Shown: positions 49,586-58,364, counted from the stretch's first letter. The stretch is 64,000 nucleotides of DNA from Streptomyces sp. D2-8 (GCF_023184515.1 NZ_JAAHBP010000011.1:1-64000); one strand, 5' to 3'. The notes: generated by a model from the letters alone, not told the origin. Numbers and translations: made by a program.

Positions 49586-49740
49586 CGCTACTCCTACGAC
49601 GCGACCGGCACCATCACCTCCAACGCACGCAAGCTCAGCGAGGCGACGGGCAGCACATGGGACACCCAGTGCTTCACGTACGACGTGTTGGGCGAACCGG
49701 CCCATGCGTGGCCGTCGAAGATCGAGCCGCCCTGCGACTC
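49586..49740 (+). pseudogene. RHS/YD-repeat protein fragment
   Basis: About 50 codons read RYSYDATGTITSNARKLSEA and then TQCFTYDVLGEPAHAWPS. YxYDxxGxIT followed by QCFTYDxLGR(L)xxAW is the characteristic repeat of RHS/YD proteins. The fragment has no start and no continuation and runs into the 3' end of the Uma2 gene, so it is a relic of a large toxin-delivery or wall-associated gene. Confidence 0.7.
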
Positions 49741-50359
49741 AGTCGCTCACCCTCGGCCGGCCGGCCTTGAGGATTTCCGCCACGTCGAGGGTCACCTTGG
49801 CACCGATGGAGTCCGGCAGAGTGACGAGTTCGCCCGGGGCATGCGGACGGTGGTTCTCGTAGGTGCCTCCGACCGGGGCGGTCAGGACGTGGAGGCGCTG
49901 GTGCTTGCGGTCCACGACGACGTAGACCGGGACCTTCGCCTCGGCGTAGGCGGCGACCTTCGTCTTGAGGTCGTCCTTCCAGTTGCCGGAGGTGACCTCC
50001 AGTACGAGACGGAAACAGGCCGGGTCGTACGCGTTGTTCTCGACGAGGTGGTCGTCGATGTCGGCGTCCACTACCACGAGGTCCGGGATGGCGTAGTCCT
50101 CGGCGCCGGTGGGGAGCCAGAGGCCGACATTCTGGAGAACCTCGGTCTCGCCGTTGTGCAGGCCGGCGGCGATGAACGGGACCATGAGGCCGGTGAGGGC
50201 TCGGGCATGAGGTGCATCCGGGGACGGGGTCACGAGGAGATGGCCTCCGATGATCTCGACGCGGTAGCCCGGATGGCGCTCCATGATCTCGTCGGCGATG
50301 GTCGTCAGGGTGACCGGCTCTTCGTCGTGGAAGGGCTGCTCGACGGAAGCTGCGGACAT
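49739..50359 (-). CDS. Uma2 / DUF820 family protein
   Basis: A 206-residue protein of the PD-(D/E)xK-like Uma2 family. Core: YRVEIIGGHLLVTPSPDAPH, PDLVVVDADID, FRLVLEVTSGNWKDDLKTKV (the E-V and K of the nuclease-like site) and AYAEAKVPVYVVVDRKHQRL. Such proteins occur in many copies in streptomycetes; the natural role is unclear. ATG 50359 has AGGAGG. It abuts RHS debris, a setting often seen for accessory genes. Confidence 0.88.
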   Translation of the reverse strand: MSAASVEQPFHDEEPVTLTTIADEIMERHPGYRVEIIGGHLLVTPSPDAPHARALTGLMVPFIAAGLHNGETEVLQNVGLWLPTGAEDYAIPDLVVVDADIDDHLVENNAYDPACFRLVLEVTSGNWKDDLKTKVAAYAEAKVPVYVVVDRKHQRLHVLTAPVGGTYENHRPHAPGELVTLPDSIGAKVTLDVAEILKAGRPRVSD

Positions 50360-50460
50360 CAGATGCCTCCTGGGAACTGGTGCCGAGAGCATCATCGTAG
50401 GTCGGACCCGGCCCGCACGTCCGTCCCGGGCGCCTTCACTCGAAGGTGTGGCATATGCCA

Positions 50461-50493
50461 GAGGGCCCCGTCTCCAGCGGAAACAGGGCCCTC
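50461..50493 (-). terminator. Terminator of the sdh operon
   Basis: Arms GAGGGCCC and GGGCCCTC with a 17-nt loop, 19 nt past the sdhB stop. A perfect TGGCATATGCCA palindrome lies just beyond (50449-50460). Confidence 0.65.
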
Positions 50494-50511
50494 ATGAGTA
50501 AGCGGCCGAGC

Positions 50512-51291
50512 TCAGAAGCGGCGCGTGATCAGCGCCCGCTTCACCTCGGCGATCGCCTTCGTGACCTCGATGCCGCGCGGGCAGGCGTCCGTGCAGTTGA
50601 ACGTCGTGCGGCAGCGCCAGACGCCGTCGCGGTCGTTGAGGATCTCCAGGCGCTGCTCGCCGGCCTCGTCACGCGAGTCGAAGATGAAGCGGTGCGCGTT
50701 GACGATGGCGGCCGGGCCGAAGTACTGGCCGTCGTTCCAGAAGACCGGGCACGACGTGGTGCAGGCCGCGCAGAGGATGCACTTCGTCGTGTCGTCGAAC
50801 CGCTCGCGGTCCTCGGCCGTCTGGAAACGCTCACGCGTCGGCTCGTTCGTGTCCTTCGTGATGAGGAAGGGCATGACGTCGCGGTACGCCTGGAAGAACG
50901 GCTCCATGTCGACCACGAGGTCCTTCAGGACCGTGAGGCCCTTGATGGCCTCGACCGTGATCGGCTTCTCGGGATTGATGTCCTTGATCAGCGTCTTGCA
51001 GGCCAGGCGGTTCTTGCCGTTGATCCGCATGGCGTCCGAGCCGCAGATGCCGTGCGCGCAGGACCGGCGGAACGTCAGCGTGCCGTCCAGGTCCCACTTG
51101 ATCTTGTGGAGGGCGTCGAGGACGCGCTCCTTCGGGTCGATCTCGACCTGGAAGTCCTCCCAGGTGGCGTCCGCCGCGACCTCCGGGTTGAACCGGCGGA
51201 TGCGGAAGGTGACCGTGATGTAGGGGGAGTCGGCGAAACCGGGCTCGGGCTTGCCGGCCGCGTCTTCCTTGTCCAGAACAGGGGTAGCCAT
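50512..51291 (-). CDS. sdhB: Succinate dehydrogenase iron-sulfur subunit
   Basis: A 259-residue electron-transfer subunit of complex II. All cluster ligands are present: [2Fe-2S] in RRSCAHGICGSDAM with a further Cys in RLACKTL, [4Fe-4S] in CILCAACTTSCPVFW, and [3Fe-4S]/[4Fe-4S] in FNCTDACPRGIEV. It passes electrons from the SdhA flavin to menaquinone in the membrane. The start overlaps the sdhA stop by one base. It is the last gene of sdhCDAB. Confidence 0.97.
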   Translation of the reverse strand: MATPVLDKEDAAGKPEPGFADSPYITVTFRIRRFNPEVAADATWEDFQVEIDPKERVLDALHKIKWDLDGTLTFRRSCAHGICGSDAMRINGKNRLACKTLIKDINPEKPITVEAIKGLTVLKDLVVDMEPFFQAYRDVMPFLITKDTNEPTRERFQTAEDRERFDDTTKCILCAACTTSCPVFWNDGQYFGPAAIVNAHRFIFDSRDEAGEQRLEILNDRDGVWRCRTTFNCTDACPRGIEVTKAIAEVKRALITRRF

Positions 51292-53045
51292 CAGTACTTA
51301 CGCTCCATCGGCTGGTAGCGGGTCTGGACGACCGGCTTGTAGTCGAGACGGACGGTTTCGGAGCCGTCGGCGCCGACCTCGCGGTACGCCATGGTGTGCC
51401 GCATGAAGTTGACGTCGTCGCGGTTCGGGTAGTCCTCACGGTAGTGACCGCCGCGGGACTCCTTGCGGGCGAGCGCGGAGACGGCCATGACCTCGGCGAG
51501 GTCGAGCAGGTTGCCCAGCTCGATGGCCTCCAGCAGGTCCGTGTTGAACCGCTTGCCCTTGTCCTGGATCGCCACGTTCTTGTAGCGCTCGCGCAGCTCC
51601 GCGATCTTCTCGACCGCCGTCTTGATCGTCTGCTCGGTGCGGAACACCATGACGTTGGCGTCCATGGTGTCCTGCAGCTCACGCCGCAGCTCCGCCACCC
51701 GCTCGGTGCCGGTGGCGTCGCGCAGCCGCTCCACCTGCTCGACCACGAGCTCCGCCGGGTTCTCCGGCAGCTCGACGAACTCGGCCTTCTGCGCGTACTC
51801 CGCGGCGGCGATGCCGGCGCGCTTGCCGAAGACGTTGATGTCCAGCAGCGAGTTCGTGCCGAGGCGGTTGGCGCCGTGGACGGAGACGCAGGCGACCTCG
51901 CCCGCGGCGTACAGACCGGGAACGACCGTGGTGTTGTCCGCCAGGACCTCACCCTCGACGTTCGTCGGGATGCCGCCCATGGCGTAGTGCGCGGTGGGCT
52001 GGATCGGGATCGGGTCCGTGTAGGGCTCGATGCCGAGGTAGGTGCGGGCGAACTCCGTGATGTCCGGGAGCTTCGCGTCCAGCTGCTCCGGCGGGAGGTG
52101 CGTGAGGTCGAGGTAGACGTGGTCGCCCTCGGGGCCGCAGCCGCGGCCCTCACGGATCTCCGTGTAGATGGAGCGCGAGACGACGTCACGGGACGCGAGG
52201 TCCTTCATGACCGGCGCGTACTTCTCCATGAAGCGCTCGCCGTCCTTGTTGCGGAGGATGCCGCCCTCACCGCGGGCGCCCTCCGTCAGCAGGATGCCCA
52301 TGCGCCAGATGCCGGTCGGGTGGAACTGGAAGAACTCCATGTCCTCCAGCGGCAGGCCGCGGCGGTAGACCGCCGCCTGGCCGTCACCGGTCAGCGTGTG
52401 CGCGTTGGACGTCACCTTGAAGAACTTGCCGCAGCCGCCGGACGCGTAGACCACGGACTTCGCCTGGAAGACGTGGATCTCACCGGTCGCCAGCTCGTAC
52501 GCCACGACACCGGCCGACTTCTTGACGCCGTCGACCTCGGTGATCAGCTGGTCCAGGACGTAGAACTCGTTGTAGAACTCCACGCCCTCCTTGACGCAGT
52601 TCTGGTACAGCGTCTGGAGGATCATGTGGCCCGTGCGGTCGGCCGCGTAGCAGGAGCGGCGGACCGGGGCCTCGCCGTGGTTGCGCGAGTGACCGCCGAA
52701 GCGGCGCTGGTCGATGGTGCCGTTCGGGGTGCGGTTGAACGGCAGGCCCATCTTCTCCAGGTCGAGGACCGAGTCGATGGCCTCCTTCGCCAGGATCTCG
52801 GCGGCGTCCTGGTCGACCAGGTAGTCACCGCCCTTGACCGTGTCGAAGGTGTGCCACTCCCAGTTGTCCTCCTCCACGTTGGCGAGCGCGGCGGCCATGC
52901 CGCCCTGCGCGGCGCCCGTGTGGGAGCGGGTGGGGTAGAGCTTGGTCAGCACGGCGGTGCGGCTGCGCTTCGTGGACTCGATGGCCGCGCGCATGCCCGC
53001 GCCACCGGCGCCGACGATGACGGTGTCGTACTTGTGGATCTTCAT
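51291..53045 (-). CDS. sdhA: Succinate dehydrogenase flavoprotein subunit
   Basis: A 584-residue FAD subunit that oxidises succinate to fumarate. Seen: VIVGAGGAGMRAAIES, SHTGAAQGGMAAALANV with the His that binds FAD covalently, GGCGKFFKVTSNAHTLTGDG, HPTGIWRMG, PTAHYAMGGIPTN, and CVSVHGANRLGTNSLLDINV. Length and motif order are normal. Start ATG 53045, 19 nt after sdhD. Confidence 0.98.
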   Translation of the reverse strand: MKIHKYDTVIVGAGGAGMRAAIESTKRSRTAVLTKLYPTRSHTGAAQGGMAAALANVEEDNWEWHTFDTVKGGDYLVDQDAAEILAKEAIDSVLDLEKMGLPFNRTPNGTIDQRRFGGHSRNHGEAPVRRSCYAADRTGHMILQTLYQNCVKEGVEFYNEFYVLDQLITEVDGVKKSAGVVAYELATGEIHVFQAKSVVYASGGCGKFFKVTSNAHTLTGDGQAAVYRRGLPLEDMEFFQFHPTGIWRMGILLTEGARGEGGILRNKDGERFMEKYAPVMKDLASRDVVSRSIYTEIREGRGCGPEGDHVYLDLTHLPPEQLDAKLPDITEFARTYLGIEPYTDPIPIQPTAHYAMGGIPTNVEGEVLADNTTVVPGLYAAGEVACVSVHGANRLGTNSLLDINVFGKRAGIAAAEYAQKAEFVELPENPAELVVEQVERLRDATGTERVAELRRELQDTMDANVMVFRTEQTIKTAVEKIAELRERYKNVAIQDKGKRFNTDLLEAIELGNLLDLAEVMAVSALARKESRGGHYREDYPNRDDVNFMRHTMAYREVGADGSETVRLDYKPVVQTRYQPMERKY

Positions 53046-53064
53046 GATTCTCGCAACCCCGTGC

Positions 53065-53547
53065 CTAGCGGATGTTCGGGTCGAAGGTGAAGATCACCAG
53101 CGTGCCCAGCAGGATGGTGAACACCGTGGCGGTGTAGAGCAGGCCCTTGAGCCACAGCCGGGTGTTCGCGCGCTCCGCGTAGTCGTTGATGACCGTGCGC
53201 AGGCCGTTGGCGCCGTGCAGCATGGCGAGCCACAGCATCAGCAGGTCCCAGACCTGCCAGAACGGGGACGCCCAGCGGCCCGCCACGAAGGCGAAGCCGA
53301 TCTTGGAGACGCCGCCGTCCAGCACGAGCTGGATCAGCAGGTGGCCGAGGACCAGGACGACCAGCACGACGCCCGACAGGCGCATGAAGAGCCAGGCGGC
53401 CAGTTCGAAGTTGCCCCGGGTGGTCTTCGGGGTCTTCTTGGTGCGCTGGCGCGGGGCCTCGATGAAGGGCGCCGGGTTGTCGACGGTGTAGACGGCGCCG
53501 CCCTCGACGGGGCCGACACCGGCGGCGGTCTTCTCAGACGTGGACAT
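53065..53547 (-). CDS. sdhD: Succinate dehydrogenase hydrophobic membrane anchor subunit
   Basis: A 160-residue anchor with a soluble N-terminal tail of about 45 residues and three helices (AAWLFMRLSGVVLVVLVLGH, LLMLWLAMLHGANGLRTVIN, LLYTATVFTILLGTLVIFTF). His in LGHLLIQL and in MLHGANGLR are candidates for haem ligands. It forms the quinone site with SdhC. It is five nt behind sdhC. Confidence 0.93.
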   Translation of the reverse strand: MSTSEKTAAGVGPVEGGAVYTVDNPAPFIEAPRQRTKKTPKTTRGNFELAAWLFMRLSGVVLVVLVLGHLLIQLVLDGGVSKIGFAFVAGRWASPFWQVWDLLMLWLAMLHGANGLRTVINDYAERANTRLWLKGLLYTATVFTILLGTLVIFTFDPNIR

Positions 53548-53552
53548 TGGCG

Positions 53553-53933
53553 TCAGCTCCCGAAGAGTTCACGAGCGGCGTGGCCGAGGACGGGGTAGAT
53601 CGCCCCGAGCATCAGCACGACCCACAGGGCGACGACGGTCCAGAGCATCTGCTTCTGGTAGCGGGCGCCCTTGATCCAGAAGTCGACGGCGATGACACGC
53701 AGGCCGTTGAGCGCGTGGAAGAGGATGGCGGCGACGAGGCCGTACTCCAGCAGCGCGACGATCGGCGTCTTGTACGTGGCCACGACGGTGTCGTAGGCCT
53801 CAGGGGACACGCGGACGAGGGCGGTGTCCAGCACGTGGACGAACAGGAAGAAGAAGATGAGGACGCCGGTGACTCGATGAGCCACCCAGGACCACATTCC
53901 TTCCCGGCCGCGGTACAGCGTTCCAGCCGGCAC
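53553..53933 (-). CDS. sdhC: Succinate dehydrogenase cytochrome b556 subunit
   Basis: A 126-residue membrane subunit, first gene of the operon. Features: WSWVAHRVTGVLIFFFLFVH, the SdhC signature with His residues, and FHALNGLRVIAVDF in the third helix. GTG 53933 follows an exact GGAGGAAA site, which fixes the start although the frame is open upstream. The 190-bp gap upstream should hold the operon's promoter. Confidence 0.95.
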   Translation of the reverse strand: MPAGTLYRGREGMWSWVAHRVTGVLIFFFLFVHVLDTALVRVSPEAYDTVVATYKTPIVALLEYGLVAAILFHALNGLRVIAVDFWIKGARYQKQMLWTVVALWVVLMLGAIYPVLGHAARELFGS

Positions 53934-54125
53934 GGAAGTTTCCTCCGGGAGCGGGGATTGGGGCCGCGCCGGCTTGGTGTGTCGGTCGGGCCCGGCCGGG
54001 TACGGTCCACCGGCCCCCAGCATCGTAGCGATGTGCTGCGGCCGGGCTGCGCCGGGGTCTGGCTGTGTGATCAAACTGGCATGCGTACGGGCTAGCGGAA
54101 ACAGCTTCTGGGGTGGGGTGTCCTG

Positions 54126-54623
54126 TTATCCGCCGGGTGCGGGTGTGCTGTGGTGGTTCGCGCGGTTCCCCGCGCCCTTGAGGGCGCTGACCAGCCGCCC
54201 GCTCGCCAGGCGCCGGAGCTCATCGGCCACGACCGCCCGCTCTTCTTCCGGATCGTTCGTCAATCGTGACCGGATGGCTTCGAGGAGGCGGTCCAGGGTC
54301 TCGGACGGGGAGACGCCGTCCAGACAGATGACGAACACGTGCCCGAAGCGGGCCTCGTATGCGGCGTGCGCCGCGCTGAGGGCGGTGTGGGCCGCGGAGT
54401 AGGTGTCCGGCGGGAGCGTGGGCAGGGGCTCGGCCGCCAGTGCTTCCGTGAGGTCGGGCCAGGTCAGGTCGTAGGCCGCCTCGTCCGCGGCGGCCAGCAG
54501 CGAGTCCAGGTCCGGATAGGGGCGGTGGTCCGCGACGCGCCGGGCCCAGCGCAGGCTGCGCAGGCAGGACAGGAGGGCCTGCTCCAGCTCCTGTGCGGAG
54601 GCTGCGTTGAAGAAGTGCTCCAC
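54126..54623 (-). CDS. OHCU decarboxylase (UraD-like)
   Basis: A 165-residue helical protein. LRSLRWARRVADHRPYPDLD, FGHVFVICLDG and NDPEEERAVVADELRRLASG match the family that decarboxylates 2-oxo-4-hydroxy-4-carboxy-5-ureidoimidazoline to allantoin in uric acid breakdown. No other purine-catabolic gene is adjacent. The last 17 codons and the stop (KGAGNRANHHSTPAPGG) are supplied by a dispersed 46-bp repeat. The start GTG 54623 has a weak ribosome site. Confidence 0.78.
   Translation of the reverse strand: MEHFFNAASAQELEQALLSCLRSLRWARRVADHRPYPDLDSLLAAADEAAYDLTWPDLTEALAAEPLPTLPPDTYSAAHTALSAAHAAYEARFGHVFVICLDGVSPSETLDRLLEAIRSRLTNDPEEERAVVADELRRLASGRLVSALKGAGNRANHHSTPAPGG
54132..54177 (-). repeat. 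46-bp dispersed repeat, copy 2, forming the end of a gene
   Basis: On the minus strand it begins GGGCGCGGGGAACCGCGCGA and ends CACCCGCACCCGGC, matching copy 1 (34278-34323) at 40 of 46 positions. It is read as the C-terminal tail of the UraD-like protein. Confidence 0.7.
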
Positions 54624-54722
54624 CGGTATGGCGAGCCGGCCGGGGAGGTCTGGGAGAGGGTGCGCAGGCAGCGTGGGTCCTCGTGGGCGTCACGTGTGTC
54701 GGCAGGGCAAGTTGTGAGAGAT

Positions 54723-54732
54723 GTGACGTCAC
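54723..54732. promoter_or_regulatory. GTGACGTCAC palindrome in the divergent UraD/hexosaminidase gap
   Basis: A perfect 10-bp palindrome about 100 bp before each start. Candidate operator only. Confidence 0.3.
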
Positions 54733-54847
54733 GCTATCGAGTATGGCCATGACGTGTCCGAAGGATGCATGAATTTCACCCGGGAGAGAGGGTTTCGGAA
54801 CGCGTGGTGGACGCGCGCCAGGCGGTCTCGGGTTTTAGGTTGGCCGT

Positions 54848-56509
54848 GTGAGTCAGCACAGGCGCCGGACTTCGGCGAAGCAGGAGAAACAGCGGCAGGT
54901 GCTGGTCGTGGCCATGGCTGTAGCCCTGGTCGTGGTCGCGGCCGGGGTGAGTCTTGGGCTCTGGGCGGCCTCGGGCGGCGACGGCGGGTCCACGGGCTCG
55001 CAGGCCGGATCCTCGCAGGGGGGCACCGCGGCCGCGCCCCCGGACGGAGCGCCGGAGGCGGCCCCCAGCCCGACCCGCTCCTACCCCCTGTCCGAGGCGC
55101 CCCGCACCATCCCCGCCGTGCGCGACCACGAGCCGGCGCGCGGCCCGGGCTGGCGCCCCGAGAAGGGCAACCGGGTGGTCGTGGACGACCCGGCCCTGGC
55201 CGACGAGGGGCGCCTGGTCGCCGGCGAGCTGGGCATGGCGTACGCGGGCGAGAAGGACGACAAGCGGGCCGGTGACCTGCGGCTGGCGCTGAACGGCGAC
55301 AAGGGCGCGAACCCGGAGTCGTACGTGATGACCGTGCGCGACGGGCGGGCGGAGATCAACGGGCCGTCCGACGCGGGGGTCTTCTACGGCACCCGCACGC
55401 TCAAGCAGGAGACGCACGGCGGCGGCACGGCGCCCGAGGGGGTCGTGAAGGACGAGCCGGCCAAGCCGTCACGCGGGTTCATGCTGGACATCGCCCGCAA
55501 GCCCTTCACGGCCGGCTGGATCGAGGACCGGATCCGGGAGCTGGGCGATCTGAAGTTCAACCAGTTGGGGCTGCACTTCTCCGACGACCAGGGATTCCGG
55601 ATCGAGTCGTCCTCGCATCCCGAGATCGTGTCCGAGCAGCATCTGACCAAGGCGCAGGTGCGGAAGATCATCGACCTCGCGCGGAGCCGGCACATCACGG
55701 TCGTGCCCGAGATCGACTCGCCCGGGCACCTCGGCGCGGTCCTCGACGCCCACCCCGACCTGCAGCTGCGCAGCGCGCAGGGGTCGGCGGTGCAGGGCGC
55801 CATCGACATCTCCAAGGCCGAGAGCGCCGAGATCGTCGACGACCTGCTCAACGAGTACGCGGACCTCTTCCCCGGCGGGCCGTGGCACCTCGGCGGTGAC
55901 GAGTACCAGGCGCTGACCCGGTCGGACCCGGAGGCGTCGTTCCCGCAGCTGGCCGCCGCCGCCCAGGAGAAGTACGGCTCCGGCGCGACGGTCGCCGACC
56001 TCGCGACCGGTTGGCTGAACGACCGGGCCGACACCGTCCGGGCCCACCAGCGCACCCCGCGCGCGTGGAACGACGGCTTCTTCCGCGGTACGTCCGTCCA
56101 GGCCGCCAAGGACATCCAGGTCGCCTACTGGACCGGCAAGGAGATCGGCGCCCGGGCGCCCCTGGAGTACCTGCAAGCCGGCCGCAAGGTGATCAACTAC
56201 AACGACGAGTTCCTGTACTACGTGCTCGGCGAGCCGCAGACCTTCGTCTACCCGACGGGGCAGCGGATCTACGAGCAGTGGACGCCGCGGGTGCTGCGCG
56301 GCACCGCGGCCGTGCCGGCGCGCTATGACGGCCAGATCCTCGGCGGGTCCTTCGCCGTGTGGTGCGACCTCGCGAACTCCCAGACGCAGGACCAGGTGGC
56401 GGCCGGGATCCGGATGCCGCTGCGGGCGACCGTCCAGAAGCTGTGGGACCCGGACAAGCCCGAGCTGTCCTGGACGGAGTTCCGGGCACTGGCGGACAGG
56501 CTCGGCTGA
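54848..56509 (+). CDS. Beta-N-acetylhexosaminidase, glycoside hydrolase family 20
   Basis: A 553-residue exported or membrane-anchored enzyme. A basic N-terminus and one helix (VLVVAMAVALVVVAAGVSLG) are followed by a Ser/Gly/Pro linker. A GH20b-like domain comes next, and a (beta/alpha)8 domain from about residue 215 (SRGFMLDIARKPFTAGWIED, LGLHFSDDQGFRIES). The catalytic Asp-Glu pair is in PWHLGGDEYQAL near 348. It should release GlcNAc or GalNAc from chitin oligomers or wall sugars. GTG 54848 has no ribosome site; TAGGTT a few nt ahead suggests a leaderless start. Confidence 0.92.
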   Translation: MSQHRRRTSAKQEKQRQVLVVAMAVALVVVAAGVSLGLWAASGGDGGSTGSQAGSSQGGTAAAPPDGAPEAAPSPTRSYPLSEAPRTIPAVRDHEPARGPGWRPEKGNRVVVDDPALADEGRLVAGELGMAYAGEKDDKRAGDLRLALNGDKGANPESYVMTVRDGRAEINGPSDAGVFYGTRTLKQETHGGGTAPEGVVKDEPAKPSRGFMLDIARKPFTAGWIEDRIRELGDLKFNQLGLHFSDDQGFRIESSSHPEIVSEQHLTKAQVRKIIDLARSRHITVVPEIDSPGHLGAVLDAHPDLQLRSAQGSAVQGAIDISKAESAEIVDDLLNEYADLFPGGPWHLGGDEYQALTRSDPEASFPQLAAAAQEKYGSGATVADLATGWLNDRADTVRAHQRTPRAWNDGFFRGTSVQAAKDIQVAYWTGKEIGARAPLEYLQAGRKVINYNDEFLYYVLGEPQTFVYPTGQRIYEQWTPRVLRGTAAVPARYDGQILGGSFAVWCDLANSQTQDQVAAGIRMPLRATVQKLWDPDKPELSWTEFRALADRLG

Positions 56510-56605
56510 CCGGCACGAATTGGCTCATACGGCTGCGAACTCCCGTACGACTGTGGTGGTCTTCTGACGCAGGGCAGCGTCGAATATGCCGGGGGGAACC
56601 GGGAC

Positions 56606-57148
56606 ATGGGCTATTGGGGATACTTCGTCGTCGGGCGGGGGGAGCGGCCGCTGCCGGAGCTGGACGCGCTGGCGGCGGCCGGGGACGGTCCGACGCAGCG
56701 CGCCTTCGCGCCGGGCGGATGGCAGGTGTGGGAGTACCCGAGCAGCGACGGCGACATCGGGAACATGAACGCCCTCGCCCAGGAGACCGGGGCGCCCGCG
56801 CTCTTCGGGTACGTCATGAACAGCGAGTGCGTGGTGCTGGAGGCCGCGGCTGTGGAGAGCGGGGCGTGGACGACCTGTCTCGCGCGCTCCGCCATGGCCG
56901 GGTACCTGGGGGCGAACCGGGAGGGCCTCACGCTGGAGGACTACTTCCTGGAACCCGGCGACGCCGCCGAGCGCGCCGTGCGCTGGGCCGCCGAGGCCGG
57001 GTGCGAGGTGAACGCCGACGCCCTGATGGACGTACTGACGTCAGACCCCGAGCCTCCCCCACTCTCGGCTTCGCTCGAGCGGGGGGACCCCCAGGCCGAA
57101 AACCTCTTGTTCCGCTTCCTCGACAGACTGGGCGTGGGGCCCCTGTGA
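56606..57148 (+). CDS. Hypothetical protein carrying a repeat-encoded insert
   Basis: A 180-residue soluble protein. It opens MGYWGYFVVGRGERPLPELD and contains EYPSSDGDIGNMNALAQETG and GYVMNSECVVLEAAAVESGA. I do not recognise the family. Near the C-terminus the stretch PPPLSASLERGDPQ is encoded by a GC hairpin element (57053-57092) and probably is not part of the ancestral protein. ATG 56606 is preceded by GGGGGGAA. It may be co-transcribed with the next gene, 108 nt on. Confidence 0.7.
   Translation: MGYWGYFVVGRGERPLPELDALAAAGDGPTQRAFAPGGWQVWEYPSSDGDIGNMNALAQETGAPALFGYVMNSECVVLEAAAVESGAWTTCLARSAMAGYLGANREGLTLEDYFLEPGDAAERAVRWAAEAGCEVNADALMDVLTSDPEPPPLSASLERGDPQAENLLFRFLDRLGVGPL
57053..57092 (-). 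repeat. GC hairpin repeat inserted in a coding sequence
   Basis: On the minus strand it reads GGGGGTCCCCCC, then GCTCGAGCGAAGCCGAGAGT, then GGGGGAGG. The ends match the element in the MocR gene (GGGGGTACCTCCC ... GTGGGGGAG) while the centre differs. It is in frame with the host gene. Confidence 0.6.
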
Positions 57149-57256
57149 CACTCCGGGGCCGTTGCACGCAGTAAGGGGAAGTGCGGGTTCCGTGAGGGGT
57201 GAGGGCTGGCAGTGGCCTGATCGGGCCCCGGAGAAGGCCCGCGGAGGGAGGCGTGG

Positions 57257-57811
57257 ATGAGCCTGGTGGAGTTGATCGCACAGGCCGACGAACGCGGGCT
57301 GGCCGCGAGCGGGCTGGCTTGTATGGATCGGTGCGTGCCCCTGCTGGGCGGCGACGACGAGATCCTGCGGCCGGTGTGGGCGAGCCTCAGCGACGGCGCC
57401 GGTGCCGATGAATGGGGCGAACGCCTGGAGCAGGCGCGCGGCAAGCTGGACGCGGCCGGCGCCGGGGACGAGGCGGTCGTGCTCGCCCACCGGATGCTCG
57501 AGGCCGCTCCCGTGGAGCGGTCCGCCGCGGAAGTCCGGGTGTGGGCCGACGCCTGCTCCGTCGCCTCCCTGCAGATCCACCGGCTCCTGGACACCGCCGA
57601 GGACGACGCCTCGTCCGTCGACTCCCGCCGCGAGGGCCGTACGGACGGCATGTCACCCCTCGTCGCCGCCGAACTGCGCCGCCAGATCACCGTCCTGGAG
57701 GTCCTGGCCGGACACGGCCCGGCCGGGCTGCGCCGGGCGCTGGAGGTGTCGGTGGAGGGGCGGCGGGTACTGCGCGCGGTGGTGTCCCGCCGGAGCCGGC
57801 AACAGGGCTGA
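57257..57811 (+). CDS. Hypothetical helical protein
   Basis: A 184-residue acidic, helix-rich protein: MSLVELIAQADERGLAASGL, WASLSDGAGADEWGERLEQA, PLVAAELRRQITVLEVLAGH, ending in a basic RRVLRAVVSRRSRQQG. No signal, no membrane segment, no motif I can name. A GGAGGGAGG site gives a firm start at 57257. Confidence 0.7.
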   Translation: MSLVELIAQADERGLAASGLACMDRCVPLLGGDDEILRPVWASLSDGAGADEWGERLEQARGKLDAAGAGDEAVVLAHRMLEAAPVERSAAEVRVWADACSVASLQIHRLLDTAEDDASSVDSRREGRTDGMSPLVAAELRRQITVLEVLAGHGPAGLRRALEVSVEGRRVLRAVVSRRSRQQG

Positions 57812-57966
57812 AGGGCGGCGCCCGCCGATAGCCCTGACCGGCCTAAACCCGGTTCCTGGAAGGGTCCTGTGACTGTCCCTTGAGCGAGGTGGGGTGGTCC
57901 TGCGCCGCTTCGGGGAAGTCGCCGATTCCGGGTGACGAAACGCTTCGCCGCAGCGCTTTCCGGGAT

Positions 57967-58362
57967 GTGACGACTCAAGCGGAGACCAGGCCATCGGCGG
58001 CTGCCAAGCCGCTGCGATGGGCGGCGGACACAGTGGCGACGATGCGCGAGGGAGCGCGACTGCGCCTCGACTACTCGGCGCAGAGCCTGTGGAGCATCGA
58101 CCGGATGATCGAGGGGATACGGCGGGAGGGAGCGCCCTACGCCGCCGTCGAGGCGGTGCTGCGCGGCTTCGGCGCCTATGCCGGTGAGGTGATGGCGCGT
58201 CAGACCGGCGCCGAGTGGTGGGCGACGGGCGGCGACCACTGGCTCCGCACCCCCGACGGGCGCCTGTGGGACCCCATCGACGAGGCCCGCCGCTGCTACG
58301 CCGGTCATGGATCGCTGCGGCTGCTGTGCCGGGACGCGGTGGGCACCGGGTCCCGGCGGTAG
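57967..58362 (+). CDS. Hypothetical protein resembling DUF3806
   Basis: About 131 residues. LRLDYSAQSLWSIDRMIEGI, VLRGFGAYAGEVMARQTGAE and WLRTPDGRLWDPIDEARRCY fit a small family with a conserved LDYS and GAYxGEV pattern, as I recall for DUF3806. Start GTG 57967 is the best choice; a TTG at 57880 in the same frame would add 29 residues. It ends two bases from the convergent amidase stop. Confidence 0.65.
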   Translation: MTTQAETRPSAAAKPLRWAADTVATMREGARLRLDYSAQSLWSIDRMIEGIRREGAPYAAVEAVLRGFGAYAGEVMARQTGAEWWATGGDHWLRTPDGRLWDPIDEARRCYAGHGSLRLLCRDAVGTGSRR

Positions 58363-58364
58363 CG

